64,000 nt of DNA from Rubrivivax sp. (lineage in GTDB: Bacteria > Pseudomonadota > Gammaproteobacteria > Burkholderiales > Burkholderiaceae_C), in NCBI GenBank assembly GCA_030680415.1, contig JAUXVE010000010.1, positions 1 through 64,000 of the forward strand. The letters are read 5' to 3'. The notes below the pieces were generated by a model. The model made no database searches. It had not been told where the DNA came from and worked only from the letters and a program-made list of their open reading frames with translations. Both the position numbers and the translations under genes were made by a program. Positions 49,615 through 58,787 of this stretch are shown here, one piece after another; position 1 is the first letter of the stretch, and every line of letters begins with the position of its first letter.

Positions 49615-49974
49615 TTACTGAACGGCGAAGTCCTGCAGCGTCTTGCCTGCGGCGAGCGCGTCGCGCAGCCATTGCGGGCGCTTGCCGATGCCGCCCCAGG
49701 TGCGGCCGGCCTCGTCGCGGAACTTCACCGCACGCGCCGGCTTGGCCTTGGCCTTGGCCGACTTGCGGCGCGTCTTGGCCGCCGGCTTGCCCGCCGCCTT
49801 GGCCTTGCGCGCGGCCGCAGGCGCCAGGCCCAGGTCGGCTGCGGTCAGGCCGTAATGCTGGACTGCTTCACGGATGCGCGAAACGACACCATCGATTTCC
49901 TGGCGCCGCAGCTTGTCGGCTTCCTGCTGCAGCGTTTCGATCTGTTTGACGACTTGAGCGTAGGTTTTTTTCAT
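49615..49974 (-). CDS. H-NS family nucleoid protein (BpH3-like)
   Basis: A 119-residue xenogeneic-silencing protein. N-terminal coiled coil (KKTYAQVVKQIETLQQEADK, residues 2-30), a Lys/Ala-rich linker (residues 60-85, KAKAAGKPAAKTRRKSAKAK) and the DNA-binding C-terminal motif WGGIGKRPQWLRDALAAGKT. In betaproteobacteria the motif is T/R-W-x-G-x-G-R/K-x-P-x-W. It would bind AT-rich, horizontally acquired DNA, of interest given the islets in this window. ATG 49974 was chosen over an upstream start lacking coiled-coil features. Its promoter region has two palindromes and is AT-rich, consistent with autoregulation. Confidence 0.9.
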   Translation of the reverse strand: MKKTYAQVVKQIETLQQEADKLRRQEIDGVVSRIREAVQHYGLTAADLGLAPAAARKAKAAGKPAAKTRRKSAKAKAKPARAVKFRDEAGRTWGGIGKRPQWLRDALAAGKTLQDFAVQ

Positions 49975-50049
49975 CGGTTCATTTACGAGTGAGGGACTCC
50001 CTGGCCGGCGCGATGCAGGCAACCGGCTTCGCGGCGTCTTTTCATGTGG

Positions 50050-50094
50050 CTAATGCGCGCGTTAGTGGCGAACATTAACACATCCAGGTTAATG
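50050..50094. promoter_or_regulatory. Palindromes in the AT-rich promoter of the H-NS gene
   Basis: CTAATGCGCGCGTTAG (50050-50065, near-perfect) and CATTAAC-N8-GTTAATG (50073-50094, perfect seven-bp arms). They lie 76-120 bases upstream of the H-NS start in the most AT-rich stretch nearby, likely operator or promoter elements. No sure -35/-10 pair was assigned. Confidence 0.4.
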
Positions 50095-50182
50095 GATTAG
50101 GTTCCGTGCCGAATCCAGGGCATCGATCCGACGCGCGCTCGAGCGCAACGAGGATGTTCGGCGCGGGCGCGCCGGCTGCGCG

Positions 50183-51013
50183 TCACCAACTCAGCGGATG
50201 GGCCTGGTAGTAACGCGACAACTCGCCGTAAAGCGCCGGGTGCGCTGCCGCCAGCGCTGCCGCCTGCTCGAAGAACAGTTCGCTCACCACGGCAAAGAAC
50301 TCGGCCGGGTCGGTGGCGGCATAAGGCTCGATCAAACCCGGCTCGTCGCGGGCCAGGCGCTGCTGCAGTGCATTGAATTCGGCGCCCAGCACCGCCGACC
50401 AACGTGCGTAGCGTTCGCGCCGGCCCAGGAAGGGCGCGCCGTTGGCGCGGCCGCTCTCCTGGTCGAGCTGGTGCGCGAATTCGTGGATCACGACGTTGTG
50501 GCCATCGTCGGGGTCGGCAGCGCCGGCCAGCACGTCGTCCCACGACAGGATCACCTGGCCCTGCTGCCACGACTCGCCGGCCAAGGCCCGGCGTTCATCG
50601 CGCGCCAGACCGGCGGCGTCGGTGGCCGTGCGGTCAACGACGAAGGCGCCGGGATAGACCAGCACCTGACGCAGCTTGGGAAAGTAGCCGGCGCGGCGGT
50701 TCAGCAGCAGCAGCGCTGCTTGCGTGGCGACGAGCACGCGCATCTCGTCGCTGACCGTCAGTCCGCCGCAGCCGATGAAGGGCTTCTCGGCCAGCAGCAC
50801 CTGGGCGTGTTTCTTCAGCTGCAATTGCACGTCGGCCGGCAGGCGGGCAAAGGCCGGCATGCGCTGGCGCAGAATCTCGCGCCAGGCGGCCGGGAAGGGC
50901 TGGCGGCGCACACGCTGCCGGCGCAGCGCGGCCAGCAACGGCGGGCCCCACAGCCAGGCCGCCACGGCGAGCGCGAGGGCGATGAAGAAGCTCAGTGCGG
51001 CGAACAGCGTCAC
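50183..51013 (-). CDS. mtfA: M90 zinc peptidase MtfA family
   Basis: A 276-residue protein of the MtfA family; in E. coli, MtfA binds Mlc and is a zinc aminopeptidase. The zinc motif is NVVIHEFAHQLDQESG (HEFAH), and ATDPAEFFAVVSELFFE supplies the downstream Glu ligand (E-F-F-A-V). One N-terminal hydrophobic helix (residues 3-25) anchors it, an extra compared with E. coli MtfA but common in betaproteobacteria. WREILRQRMPAFARLPADVQ and EKPFIGCGGLTVSDEMRVL match the family. No linked partner. Confidence 0.92.
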   Translation of the reverse strand: MTLFAALSFFIALALAVAAWLWGPPLLAALRRQRVRRQPFPAAWREILRQRMPAFARLPADVQLQLKKHAQVLLAEKPFIGCGGLTVSDEMRVLVATQAALLLLNRRAGYFPKLRQVLVYPGAFVVDRTATDAAGLARDERRALAGESWQQGQVILSWDDVLAGAADPDDGHNVVIHEFAHQLDQESGRANGAPFLGRRERYARWSAVLGAEFNALQQRLARDEPGLIEPYAATDPAEFFAVVSELFFEQAAALAAAHPALYGELSRYYQAHPLSW

Positions 51014-51134
51014 CCGACCATCTGGGCGCGGTGTGCCGGGTCTTCAAGCCCCCGCCAACGGGTGCCGTGGCAGTACCCATACGCCCAGGACAAGCGGCAT
51101 CTGCCGCCGCGCGCCGTCGTGAGCACCGGCGCCG

Positions 51135-51602
51135 TCACGGGCGCGGCTCGCAACGGACCTCGCTCGTCACCGAGTTGGCGATGAAGCAGGCCTCGTGCGC
51201 GGCGTCGTGCAGCGCCGCCAGCTCGGCGGCCGTGGGCTGGTCCTCGCCGAGGACATGCACGCGCGGCCGCAGCGTCACGCTCGTCATCGCCAGCCGGCCA
51301 TCGGCACGGCGCTGCAGCGTGCCTGCGGCGTCGTCCTCGTAACAGTCGACGCGCAAACCCTGCTTCGCCGCCAGGGACAGGAACCACAGCATGTGGCAGC
51401 TGGCCAGCGAGGCGACGAACATCTCCTCGGGGTCGACCGCGCTGGCGTCCGACAGCGGCAGCGGCACCACGCTGGGCGAAGACGAGCCGGCGACCACGGC
51501 GCCGCCGTCGAAGCGCAGCAGGTGGCGACGGCTGTAGCGGTTGTCGGTGAAGGCCTCGAGCGGATCGCGCTGCCAGCTGACGTGGGCGGTGTATTCGGAC
51601 AT
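51135..51602 (-). CDS. OsmC family peroxiredoxin-like protein
   Basis: A 155-residue OsmC/Ohr-type protein. The two thiols expected for peroxide reduction are in FVASLASCHMLWFLSLAAKQ and HDAAHEACFIANSVTSEV. PEEMFVASLASCH is the family signature. More like the YhfA/OsmC-similar group than Ohr. ATG 51602 lies divergent from the GST gene with 64 bases between. It may detoxify organic hydroperoxides, fitting the neighbouring glutathione transferase and more distant OxyR. Confidence 0.88.
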   Translation of the reverse strand: MSEYTAHVSWQRDPLEAFTDNRYSRRHLLRFDGGAVVAGSSSPSVVPLPLSDASAVDPEEMFVASLASCHMLWFLSLAAKQGLRVDCYEDDAAGTLQRRADGRLAMTSVTLRPRVHVLGEDQPTAAELAALHDAAHEACFIANSVTSEVRCEPRP

Positions 51603-51666
51603 CGTGCTCCCCCCGATGACGAAGCCGCGATGCTGCCACGACGCCGCCCCATGCGATGATGGGGCC

Positions 51667-52317
51667 ATGATCACACTGCACTACCACCCCGGCAACGCCA
51701 GCTTCACGCCGCACGTGCTGCTGCACGAGATCGGCGCGCCCTTCGAGTTGCATCTCGTGGACCGCGCGCAGCGCGAGCACAAGTCGCCCGCCTACCTGGC
51801 GCTGAACCCGAACGGCCTGATTCCCGTGCTGGTGGACGGCGAGCTCGTGCTCTACGAGACCGCGGCGATCTGCCTGCACCTGGCCGACACGCATCCGGCG
51901 GCGCAGCTGGCGCCGCCGCTGGCCAGCGCCGAGCGGGCGCACTTCTACAAGTGGCTGGTGTGGCTGACGAACACGCTGCAGGCCACGCTGCTGCACTACT
52001 TCTACCCCGAGCGCATGGTCGACGACGGCAACAGCGCCGGCGCAGCGCAGGTCAAGGCCCATGCGCAGGCCCGGGTGCATGGCTGCCTGGCGCAGATCGA
52101 CGCCCAGCTCGCGGGCCACGGCGGGCCCTGGCTGCTGGGCGAACACTACAGCGCGGTCGACCCCTATGCCTTCATGCTGTGCCGCTGGACACGCGGCTTC
52201 GACGAGCGGCCGGCGCGCGAGTACGCGCACATCGGGCCCTTCCTGCAGCGTGTGCTGGCGCGGCCGGCCGTGCAGCGCGCGATCGCCACCGAGCAACTGC
52301 CCGCGCCGCTGGTCTAG
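51667..52317 (+). CDS. Glutathione S-transferase family protein
   Basis: A 216-residue GST. The N-terminal thioredoxin fold includes LHYHPGNASFTPHVLLHEIG, the conserved cis-Pro stretch NPNGLIPVLVDGELVLYETAAICLHLAD split at residues 45-72 (glutathione gamma-Glu site E-T/S-A-A-I), and an all-helical C-terminus with WLLGEHYSAVDPYAFMLCRW (N-capping box S-A-V-D). A catalytic Tyr/Ser near the N-terminus is likely Ser13 or Tyr6 and cannot be fixed by eye. Divergent from the OsmC gene, suggesting a shared oxidative-stress region. Confidence 0.9.
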   Translation: MITLHYHPGNASFTPHVLLHEIGAPFELHLVDRAQREHKSPAYLALNPNGLIPVLVDGELVLYETAAICLHLADTHPAAQLAPPLASAERAHFYKWLVWLTNTLQATLLHYFYPERMVDDGNSAGAAQVKAHAQARVHGCLAQIDAQLAGHGGPWLLGEHYSAVDPYAFMLCRWTRGFDERPAREYAHIGPFLQRVLARPAVQRAIATEQLPAPLV

Positions 52318-52345
52318 CGTTCCTCGCGCTTTTCTGCTTCGGCAG

Positions 52346-53698
52346 TCACGCGCGCGCCTGCGCCGGCAGCGCCAGGCGTTCGATCCAGTGCCGCGTCAGC
52401 GGCGTCACCGGCTTGGCCATCGTGCGTTCGTTGACCAGTGCGCGGCCGATGTCCCGCCGGCCGCCCTGCGCGGCGGCGGCGAGCAGCGTCTGGTCGATGA
52501 GGTCGCGCTGGGCGTGGCTGCCACCGAAGCGCGCCGCCAGCGCACGCACCGGATAAATCAGGTCGGCGGCGCCGTCGGCGTCGCCGTGCGCCAGCGCGAT
52601 CAGACCGCGCATCAGCGGCAGTCCGACCTCGCGCGCCATCTGGTGGTTGCTGCGGCCGGCATCGGCGGGCTTGAGCGCACGCTCGGCGCAGCGCGCGAGC
52701 CACGATTCGGCGCGCGGCAGGTCGCCGGCGCCGAGCATCGCGATCACCGCGTGCACGTCGTTGAAGGCGTAGTGGCCGGCGCTTTCATCGGCCAGTTCCC
52801 AGCCGGACAACACTTCGGCGCAGCGCGTCGACACGTCCTCGCCCAGCAGGTGCAAGCGCCAGAGCATGGCTGCGGCGTCGACGCGTTGCAGCGTGATCTG
52901 CAAGGCGTCGCCGCTGAGGTGGGCGTCGACCAGCCGCAGCACGCCGGCCGCGTCCAGCGCTTCGAGCCTGAACAGCGCCTTGTGCCACCACAGGTGGCAG
53001 GCGAAGCCATTGCCGTCGGCCCACACCGGCTGGTGCAGGCGCAGCCAGGCCGAACCGTCCTCGAAGCGGCCCTGCATTTCCATCACGTGCGCCACCGCGT
53101 GCACGGCCCAGGGCACGCGCGGGTTGATGGCCAGCGCGCGGCGGCCGGCCTCTTCGGCCTGCGGGTAGAGGTTGCTCTCTTCCAGGCCGAAGGCATGCAG
53201 CGCCAGCACGTAGCCGTACAGCGGATCGGCTTCGTCCCACTCGGGCAGCGCGCGTGCGGGGCGCAGCCGCAGACCGGCGGCGTCGCCGCGGTAGAAGTCC
53301 CACAGCTGCGCCCATTGCAGCGCCAGCGCGTCGCGCGGATGTTGCAGCAGCAAGGCATCCCAGTCGCGGCAGGCGGCGTGCCAGCGACCTTCCAGCGCCA
53401 GTTGCACGGCGTCGAGGTGGGCGCGTTCGCGCGGCGGCGCGTCCTTGGCCAACGCGCGCGCGTGCGACAAGTGGACGTCCGCCTCGCGCAGCAGCGTCGG
53501 CTCGGTGAGGCTGAGCAGGAAGCCGGCCTTCATCACATGCGGCATCGCCCAGCCGGGGTCGGCGGTCATCGCCGCATCGAGGTCGGCCAGCGGCGTGTCG
53601 TAGAAGGACATCATGCGCCACAGGGCCTGCTCGGCCGCCGCGCGCGCCGCCGCACTGGCGCTGCCGGTGGGGTTGCCGCGGAGGTCTGCGTGAGACAT
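52346..53698 (-). CDS. Tetratricopeptide-repeat protein of unknown function
   Basis: A 450-residue soluble helical protein without signal peptide. Repeats with TPR spacing can be seen (LADLDAAMTADPGWAMPHVM; EAGRRALAINPRVPWAVHAV). WAVHAVAHVMEMQGRFEDG, HLWWHKALFRLEALDAAGVL and the downstream HALF-like helices match a StaR-like TPR family found in many proteobacteria, role unknown. ATG 53698 follows the amidase by 47 bases, so it is the last gene of the ATPase - binding protein - amidase transcript and may be an accessory to it. Confidence 0.8.
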   Translation of the reverse strand: MSHADLRGNPTGSASAAARAAAEQALWRMMSFYDTPLADLDAAMTADPGWAMPHVMKAGFLLSLTEPTLLREADVHLSHARALAKDAPPRERAHLDAVQLALEGRWHAACRDWDALLLQHPRDALALQWAQLWDFYRGDAAGLRLRPARALPEWDEADPLYGYVLALHAFGLEESNLYPQAEEAGRRALAINPRVPWAVHAVAHVMEMQGRFEDGSAWLRLHQPVWADGNGFACHLWWHKALFRLEALDAAGVLRLVDAHLSGDALQITLQRVDAAAMLWRLHLLGEDVSTRCAEVLSGWELADESAGHYAFNDVHAVIAMLGAGDLPRAESWLARCAERALKPADAGRSNHQMAREVGLPLMRGLIALAHGDADGAADLIYPVRALAARFGGSHAQRDLIDQTLLAAAAQGGRRDIGRALVNERTMAKPVTPLTRHWIERLALPAQARA

Positions 53699-53745
53699 GA
53701 AGCGGAATGTAGCGCGCTCGCCGCCGGGTCCGCGCCGGCCGCTGC

Positions 53746-55146
53746 TCAAGGCGGTGCGGGCCACGGCCGCAGCGGCGGCCGCAGCCCTTCCCAGGCGTGC
53801 GCCAGGCGCAGCACGCCGAGGTCGTCGTGGCGCTGGCCGATGATCTGCAGGCCGATCGGCAGGCCACCTGCGGTGTGGCCGCAGGGCACGCTGATCGCGG
53901 GCTGTTCGCTCATGTTGTACGGCAGCGTGTAGGCGATGTGCTCCATCGCGCGCAAGGGGTCGTTGGTGGGGCTCGCCCGTTCGGCAGCGAAGGCCGATAC
54001 CGGCGCCACCGGCGAGATCACGAAGTCGTGCCGCCGGCAGGCGGCGACCGCGGCGTCGCGCAGCGCAGCGAACTGGCTGTAGCCGTGGAACAGCTCGGCA
54101 GCGCTGCAGGTCTGGCCGGCGGCCGCCCAGTCGCGGATGTACGGCAGCACCTTGGCCTGGCGCGCCGGCGGCAGCGCCGAGATGTCGAGCCACGAGCGCA
54201 GGCGCCAGAAGAGGTTGATGCCGTCGGCCATCTCGCGCGTCGTGAAAGGCGCCACGGTGTCGACGACGGCGCCGGCCTGTTCGAACGAACGCGCCGCGGC
54301 CTGCACCGCGGCAGCGATCTCGGCGTCCAGCGGCAGGCCCCAGCCGGCATCCATGAGCAGGCCGATCTTCAGGCCGCGCACGGCGGCGTGGGCTGCGGCG
54401 GCCGCCTCGCCCCAGGCGATGTCCTGCGGCGGCAGGCTGGTCGCGTCGCGCCAGTCGGGCCGGCTCAGCGTGGCCATCATCAACGCGGTGTCGGCGACGC
54501 TGCGCGTCAGCGGCCCGGCGACACGGCCGAGGTAGGGCGGCTTGATCGGCACGCGGCCGCCACTGGGCTTGAAGCCGACGACACCGCACCAGCCCGCGGG
54601 CAGGCGGATCGAGCCGCCGATGTCGGTGCCCAGGTGCAGCGGGCCGTAGCCGGCTGCGGCGGCCGCCGCAGCGCCGGCGCTGCTGCCTCCGGGGCCCTTG
54701 CTCAAGTCCCACGGGTTGCGCGACAGCGCATGGAAGCTTGACAGGCCCGACGACAGCATGCCGAAGTCGGGCATCGTCGTCTTCGCCAGCAGCAGCGCGC
54801 CGGCTTCGCGCAGTCTGGCTGCCGGCGGCGCGTCTTCGGCGGTGGGCGCGAGTTCGGTGGCGGCGCTGCCCAGGGGCACGGCAACGCCTCGCGTGGCGAT
54901 GTTTTCCTTGATCGTCACCGGCACGCCGTCAAGGGCGCCGCACGGTTGGCCGCGTTGCCAGCGCGCTTCGGAGGCGCGTGCCTGGCTGAGCACCGCTTCA
55001 GCGTCGAAACCCCAGGTGGCATGGATGTGCGGCTCCCAGCGTTCGAGGTGCGCGACCACGGCATGCGCCACCTGCAGTGGCGACAGCCGGCGCTCGCGGT
55101 AGGCAGCGACGAGTTCGGTGGCGCCGAGGTCGTGCAGGTGCGTCAT
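53746..55146 (-). CDS. Amidase (amidase signature family)
   Basis: A 466-residue amidase-signature hydrolase with the Ser-cisSer-Lys triad: Lys in VPVTIKENIATRG, the cis-Ser in GGSSAGAAAAAAAG and the nucleophile Ser in GTDIGGSIRLPAGW. PYNMSEQPAISVPCG and GLPIGLQIIGQRHDD are typical of the GatA-like branch. ATG 55146 was chosen; GTG 55164 would add six residues. Placed right after a peptide-binding protein, it probably hydrolyses the amide substrate that the transporter imports (inference from operon structure). Confidence 0.92.
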   Translation of the reverse strand: MTHLHDLGATELVAAYRERRLSPLQVAHAVVAHLERWEPHIHATWGFDAEAVLSQARASEARWQRGQPCGALDGVPVTIKENIATRGVAVPLGSAATELAPTAEDAPPAARLREAGALLLAKTTMPDFGMLSSGLSSFHALSRNPWDLSKGPGGSSAGAAAAAAAGYGPLHLGTDIGGSIRLPAGWCGVVGFKPSGGRVPIKPPYLGRVAGPLTRSVADTALMMATLSRPDWRDATSLPPQDIAWGEAAAAAHAAVRGLKIGLLMDAGWGLPLDAEIAAAVQAAARSFEQAGAVVDTVAPFTTREMADGINLFWRLRSWLDISALPPARQAKVLPYIRDWAAAGQTCSAAELFHGYSQFAALRDAAVAACRRHDFVISPVAPVSAFAAERASPTNDPLRAMEHIAYTLPYNMSEQPAISVPCGHTAGGLPIGLQIIGQRHDDLGVLRLAHAWEGLRPPLRPWPAPP

Positions 55147-55207
55147 CGCAGCCGGTCGCGTCACGCGCGGTCGAAGGCGGCGTAGAAACGCTCGACGGCC
55201 GCCCGGC

Positions 55208-56728
55208 TCACGGCTTGGTGGCCGGGGGTGCCCAGCTCACCGCCGCCATGTCGTTGGCAAAGATCGGCGAGCTGTTCCACAAGCCGCGCAGCCCGCGCCT
55301 GAAGACCGCCACTTGCGCCGGGTTCCAGACGAAGGCGTTGACGGCGTCGTCGGCGAGCTGGCGCTGGATCTCGCGCCACAACCTGGTCTTCTCGCGCTGG
55401 TCGCTGGTGGCGGCCAGCGCCGCCACCAGGCCGCGGAACTTCGCGCTGTCGTAGCCGAAGTAGTAGTTGGGGTCGGCGTAGGCGGTGGCGTAGTCCAGCG
55501 GCTCGACGTGGTTGATGATCGTGAGGTCGAAGTTGCCCTTGAAGGGGCCGGCCAGCCACTGTGCCCACTCGACGCTCTCGATCTTCGCGTTGATGCCGAC
55601 CTTGGCCAATTGCGCGGCGACGATCTCGCCGCCCTTGCGTGCGTACTGCGGCGGCGGCAGCGTCAGCGTCACGTTCAGCGGCGTGGTGATGCCGGCTTCG
55701 CGCAGCAGCGCGCGCGCCTTCTCGGGGTCGTGCGGGGTGACCTTGGTGAGGTCCAGATAGCCCAGGTCGGTGGGCGCGAAATGGCTGCCGATGGGCCGGC
55801 CCAGGCCTTCCTGGGCGCCGTCGATGAAGGCCTGGCGGTCGATGGCGTGGGTGATGGCGCGCCGCACGCGCACGTCGTCGAACGGTTTCCTGCGGTTGTT
55901 GATGGCGACAATGCCCTTGCCGGCGGTGCTGCCCACCTCGACCGTGAAACGCCGGTCGGCGCGGAACTGCTTCAGCGCCTGCAGGGCACCGAAGTGCGGT
56001 ATGCCGTCGATGTCGCCGGCCAGCAGCGCCGCGACCTGCGCCGAGGGGTCGTTGATGAAGCGGAAGGTCACGCGCCGCAGGGGCACCTTGGCCGCGTCGC
56101 GGTGGCCGTCCCAACGCGTCAGCGTGATCGAGCTGCCCTTGTTCCAGCTCTCCAGTACGTAGGGCCCCGTGCCTACCGGCTTGGTGGCGGCCTGGGCCGC
56201 GGTGTTGGGGTGCAGGATGACGGCGGTGTTCTCGCCGAGGCGGAATGGCAGCATGGCCTCGGCGTTGTTCAGTACCAGGATCACCGTGTGTGGGTCGTGC
56301 ACGACGACGCTGGAGATGTTGTCGAACACCGCTTTCTTGGCCTTGTTGGTGCTGCCCGGCGCCTTGGCGCGGTCGAAGCTGAACTTCACCGTGCTGGCGT
56401 CGAAGTCCGAGCCGTCGGAGAACTTGATGCCCTTCTTCAGGCGGAAGGTGTAGGTCTTGCCGTCCGGGGTGTGGCCCCAGGACTCGGCCAGCAGCGGCGT
56501 CACCGCGCCGTCCATCGCCACCTTGGTCAGGCCTTCGAGGATGTTGTAGTGCACGATCTCGCCGATCGTTGCCGCCGACGCGCTGGTCGGGTCCAGCCCC
56601 GGGGCCGGCTCCAGCACCATGCCGAGCACGACGCTGTCGCGGCGCGACTGTGCCCAGGCCGCCGGCATGGCGGCGGCCAGCGGCGTCCCGGCCAGCAAGG
56701 TGTTGATGGTGCGGCGAGTGAAGGTCAT
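55208..56728 (-). CDS. Peptide ABC transporter substrate-binding protein (family 5)
   Basis: A 506-residue periplasmic binding protein, twin-Arg-like start (MTFTRRTINTLLAG) with cleavage after AWAQ. Family 5 blocks: EPAPGLDPTSASAATIGEI, TYTFRLKKGIKFSDGSDFD, GTGPYVLESWNKGSSITLTR split around residue 180, RRAITHAIDRQAFIDGA. It lies between the ATPase gene and the amidase in one transcript. Closely related to the product of 19030-20529. TFTRR followed by a hydrophobic stretch could be a Tat or a Sec signal. Confidence 0.93.
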   Translation of the reverse strand: MTFTRRTINTLLAGTPLAAAMPAAWAQSRRDSVVLGMVLEPAPGLDPTSASAATIGEIVHYNILEGLTKVAMDGAVTPLLAESWGHTPDGKTYTFRLKKGIKFSDGSDFDASTVKFSFDRAKAPGSTNKAKKAVFDNISSVVVHDPHTVILVLNNAEAMLPFRLGENTAVILHPNTAAQAATKPVGTGPYVLESWNKGSSITLTRWDGHRDAAKVPLRRVTFRFINDPSAQVAALLAGDIDGIPHFGALQALKQFRADRRFTVEVGSTAGKGIVAINNRRKPFDDVRVRRAITHAIDRQAFIDGAQEGLGRPIGSHFAPTDLGYLDLTKVTPHDPEKARALLREAGITTPLNVTLTLPPPQYARKGGEIVAAQLAKVGINAKIESVEWAQWLAGPFKGNFDLTIINHVEPLDYATAYADPNYYFGYDSAKFRGLVAALAATSDQREKTRLWREIQRQLADDAVNAFVWNPAQVAVFRRGLRGLWNSSPIFANDMAAVSWAPPATKP

Positions 56729-56776
56729 CGTGTTCTCCTGTCGGCTCGTGTATCTGGCATTCTGCGGCAACGGCGT

Positions 56777-57583
56777 TCAGACCGGCGCGCGCGGCTTCAC
56801 GCCCGGCACCGCCGCCAGCAGGCGCTGCGTGTAGGGGTGCTGCGGATGGTGGAAGAGCTCGTCCGGGTGGCCCTGCTCGACGATGCGGCCGTGCTGCAGC
56901 ACGATGACCTCGTCGCACACCAGGTCCACCACCGCGAGGTCGTGGCTGATGAAGAGGTAGGTCACGCCCCAGCGGTCCTGCAGGTCCTGCATCAGGTTGA
57001 GCACCTGCGCCTGCACCGAGACGTCGAGCGCGCTCACCGGCTCGTCGGCAACGATGAGCCGGGGCCGCGTGATCAGCGCGCGCGCGATGGCGATGCGCTG
57101 GCGCTGGCCGCCCGAGAATTCGTGCGGCACCTTCACGAGGTCGGCCTCGCGCAGGCCGACGGCGTCCAGCGCCTCGATCGCGCGCTCGCGCTGCTCGGCA
57201 CGGCCCGCGCCGTGCAGCACGGCCAGCGGCTCGGCCACCGTCTGCAGCACCGTGCGGCGCGGGTCGAGCGAACCATAGGGGTCCTGGAACACCATCTGCA
57301 ACTGGGCGCGTGCGCGGCGCAGCGCCGCGGCGTCCAGCGTCTGCAGGTCCTGGCCGTCGAGCAGCACGCGGCCGGCACTGGGCTTTTCCAGCGCCATCAC
57401 CAGCCGCGCCAGCGTGCTCTTGCCCGAGCCCGATTCACCGACCAGCCCCAAGCTGCGGCCGGCCTGCAGCGTGAAGCTCACACCGTCCAGCGCCTGCACT
57501 TCGGGGGCGCGCGACAGCAGCCGTTCGCGCGGCAGGCGGTAACGCTTGGCCAGGTTTTCGACCGCCAGCAGCGCTGTGCTCAT
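56777..57583 (-). CDS. Peptide ABC transporter ATP-binding protein (DppF/OppF type)
   Basis: A 268-residue ATPase. Walker A GESGSGKSTLARLV, Q-loop MVFQDPYGSLDPRRTV (the DPYGSLDPR block typical of OppF/DppF), signature FSGGQRQRIAIARAL, Walker B LIVADEPVSALDVSV, H-loop FISHDLAVV. The short C-terminal stretch HPQHPYTQRLLAAVPG is family-typical. Start ATG 57583 lies 31 bases after the DppD-type ATPase. The two would form the heterodimeric engine of the importer with the permeases at 62221-64000. Confidence 0.94.
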   Translation of the reverse strand: MSTALLAVENLAKRYRLPRERLLSRAPEVQALDGVSFTLQAGRSLGLVGESGSGKSTLARLVMALEKPSAGRVLLDGQDLQTLDAAALRRARAQLQMVFQDPYGSLDPRRTVLQTVAEPLAVLHGAGRAEQRERAIEALDAVGLREADLVKVPHEFSGGQRQRIAIARALITRPRLIVADEPVSALDVSVQAQVLNLMQDLQDRWGVTYLFISHDLAVVDLVCDEVIVLQHGRIVEQGHPDELFHHPQHPYTQRLLAAVPGVKPRAPV

Positions 57584-57614
57584 CGGGCGCCCTCGGCGCT
57601 GCGGGTCGTTCCCC

Positions 57615-58577
57615 TCATCGCTCGATCCTGATGCAGCGCGCCTCGTGGCCGGGCCCGACGGGCACCGCCGGCGGCAGCGCGGCGCGGCAGGCGTCGACGA
57701 CGCGGTCGCAGCGGTCGGCAAAGGGGCAGCCGGCGGGCATGTCGAGCAGTTCCGGCACGCGCCCGGCGATGGTCGCCAGCCGCGTGCCGCGCGCCAGCCC
57801 CAGCCGCGGCCGCGCCGCGAACAGGCCGCGTGTGTAAGGGTGCGCCAGGCGCTCGAAGACGGCGGCCGTGGGCCCGCTTTCGACGACGATGCCGCCGTAC
57901 ATCACCAGCAGGCGCTGCACGGTGTCGGCCATCACGCCGAGGTCGTGGCTGATCAGCAGCAGGCCCATGCCGTCTTCGCGCACCAGTTCCAGGATCAGGT
58001 CGAGCACCTCGCGCTGGATCGTCACGTCCAGCGCCGTCGTCGGCTCGTCGGCGACCAGCAGGTCGGGGCCGCAGGCCAGCGCGATGGCGATCACGACGCG
58101 CTGGCGCTGGCCGCCGCTGAGCTGGTGCGGGTAGGCGTCGAGCCGCTCGCGGGCCTGCGGCAGTTGCACTCGCTCCAGCAGCCGCAGCGCCTCGGCGCGC
58201 GCCGCGCTCGCCGACAGGTCCTTGTGCAGGCGCAGCGATTCGGCGATCTGCCGGCCCACGGGGTGGAGCGGGTTGAGCGCCGTCATCGGCTCTTGGAACA
58301 CCATGCCGATGCGGTTGCCGCGCAGCCGGCACAGTTGCGCTTCGCCGAGCGTGGTGAGTTCGGTGCCGTCGAAGCGGATCGAGCCGGTGACGCGTGCACC
58401 TTCGGGCAGCAGCCCCATCAGCGCCAGTGCGGTGATGCTCTTGCCGCAGCCCGACTCGCCGATCAGCCCGAGCGTTGCGCCGCGGTCGAGCGCAAACGAG
58501 ACGCCCCGCAGTGCGTCGGCGCCGCCGCGGGACGTTTGCAGGGTGACGCGGAGGTGGTCGACTTCGAGCAGGGCCAC
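57615..58577 (-). CDS. Peptide ABC transporter ATP-binding protein (DppD/OppD type)
   Basis: A 320-residue ATPase. Walker [18 protein letters not shown]-loop [17 protein letters not shown], signature [16 protein letters not shown], Walker [18 protein letters not shown]-loop LISHDLGVM. The C-terminal oligopeptide/dipeptide domain with a cysteine cluster ([20 protein letters not shown]) identifies the DppD/OppD type, which carries an iron-sulfur cluster in some homologues. First gene of the five-gene transcript ending in the TPR gene. Upstream 210 bases contain a 9-bp minisatellite. Confidence 0.94.
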   Translation of the reverse strand: MALLEVDHLRVTLQTSRGGADALRGVSFALDRGATLGLIGESGCGKSITALALMGLLPEGARVTGSIRFDGTELTTLGEAQLCRLRGNRIGMVFQEPMTALNPLHPVGRQIAESLRLHKDLSASAARAEALRLLERVQLPQARERLDAYPHQLSGGQRQRVVIAIALACGPDLLVADEPTTALDVTIQREVLDLILELVREDGMGLLLISHDLGVMADTVQRLLVMYGGIVVESGPTAAVFERLAHPYTRGLFAARPRLGLARGTRLATIAGRVPELLDMPAGCPFADRCDRVVDACRAALPPAVPVGPGHEARCIRIER

Positions 58578-58660
58578 CGGGCGACGATAGCGCCATTTCG
58601 TGGCCCTGTCGGGCGGGGCCCAGTCGCAGGCTGCAGAGGTCGGCCGCGATCGCCCGCGGC

Positions 58661-58723
58661 GGCAGCGCCGGCAGCGCCGGCAGCGCCGGCATCGCCGAAG
58701 TCGCCGAAGTCGCCGAACTCGCC
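58661..58723. repeat. Seven tandem 9-bp units upstream of the DppD-type gene
   Basis: Three copies of GGCAGCGCC, one GGCATCGCC, two GAAGTCGCC and one GAACTCGCC in perfect 9-base register. Read on the minus strand they would encode a GDFGDAGAAGAAG-type run in a frame with no other support, so they are more likely a non-coding minisatellite about 85 bases before the ATPase start. Confidence 0.75.
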
Positions 58724-58787
58724 GCCCGGGGGCTGTTCTGGCCCGGCGCCGAGATCGATTTGTGCCTGATCTTTGGAACGGTACGAA

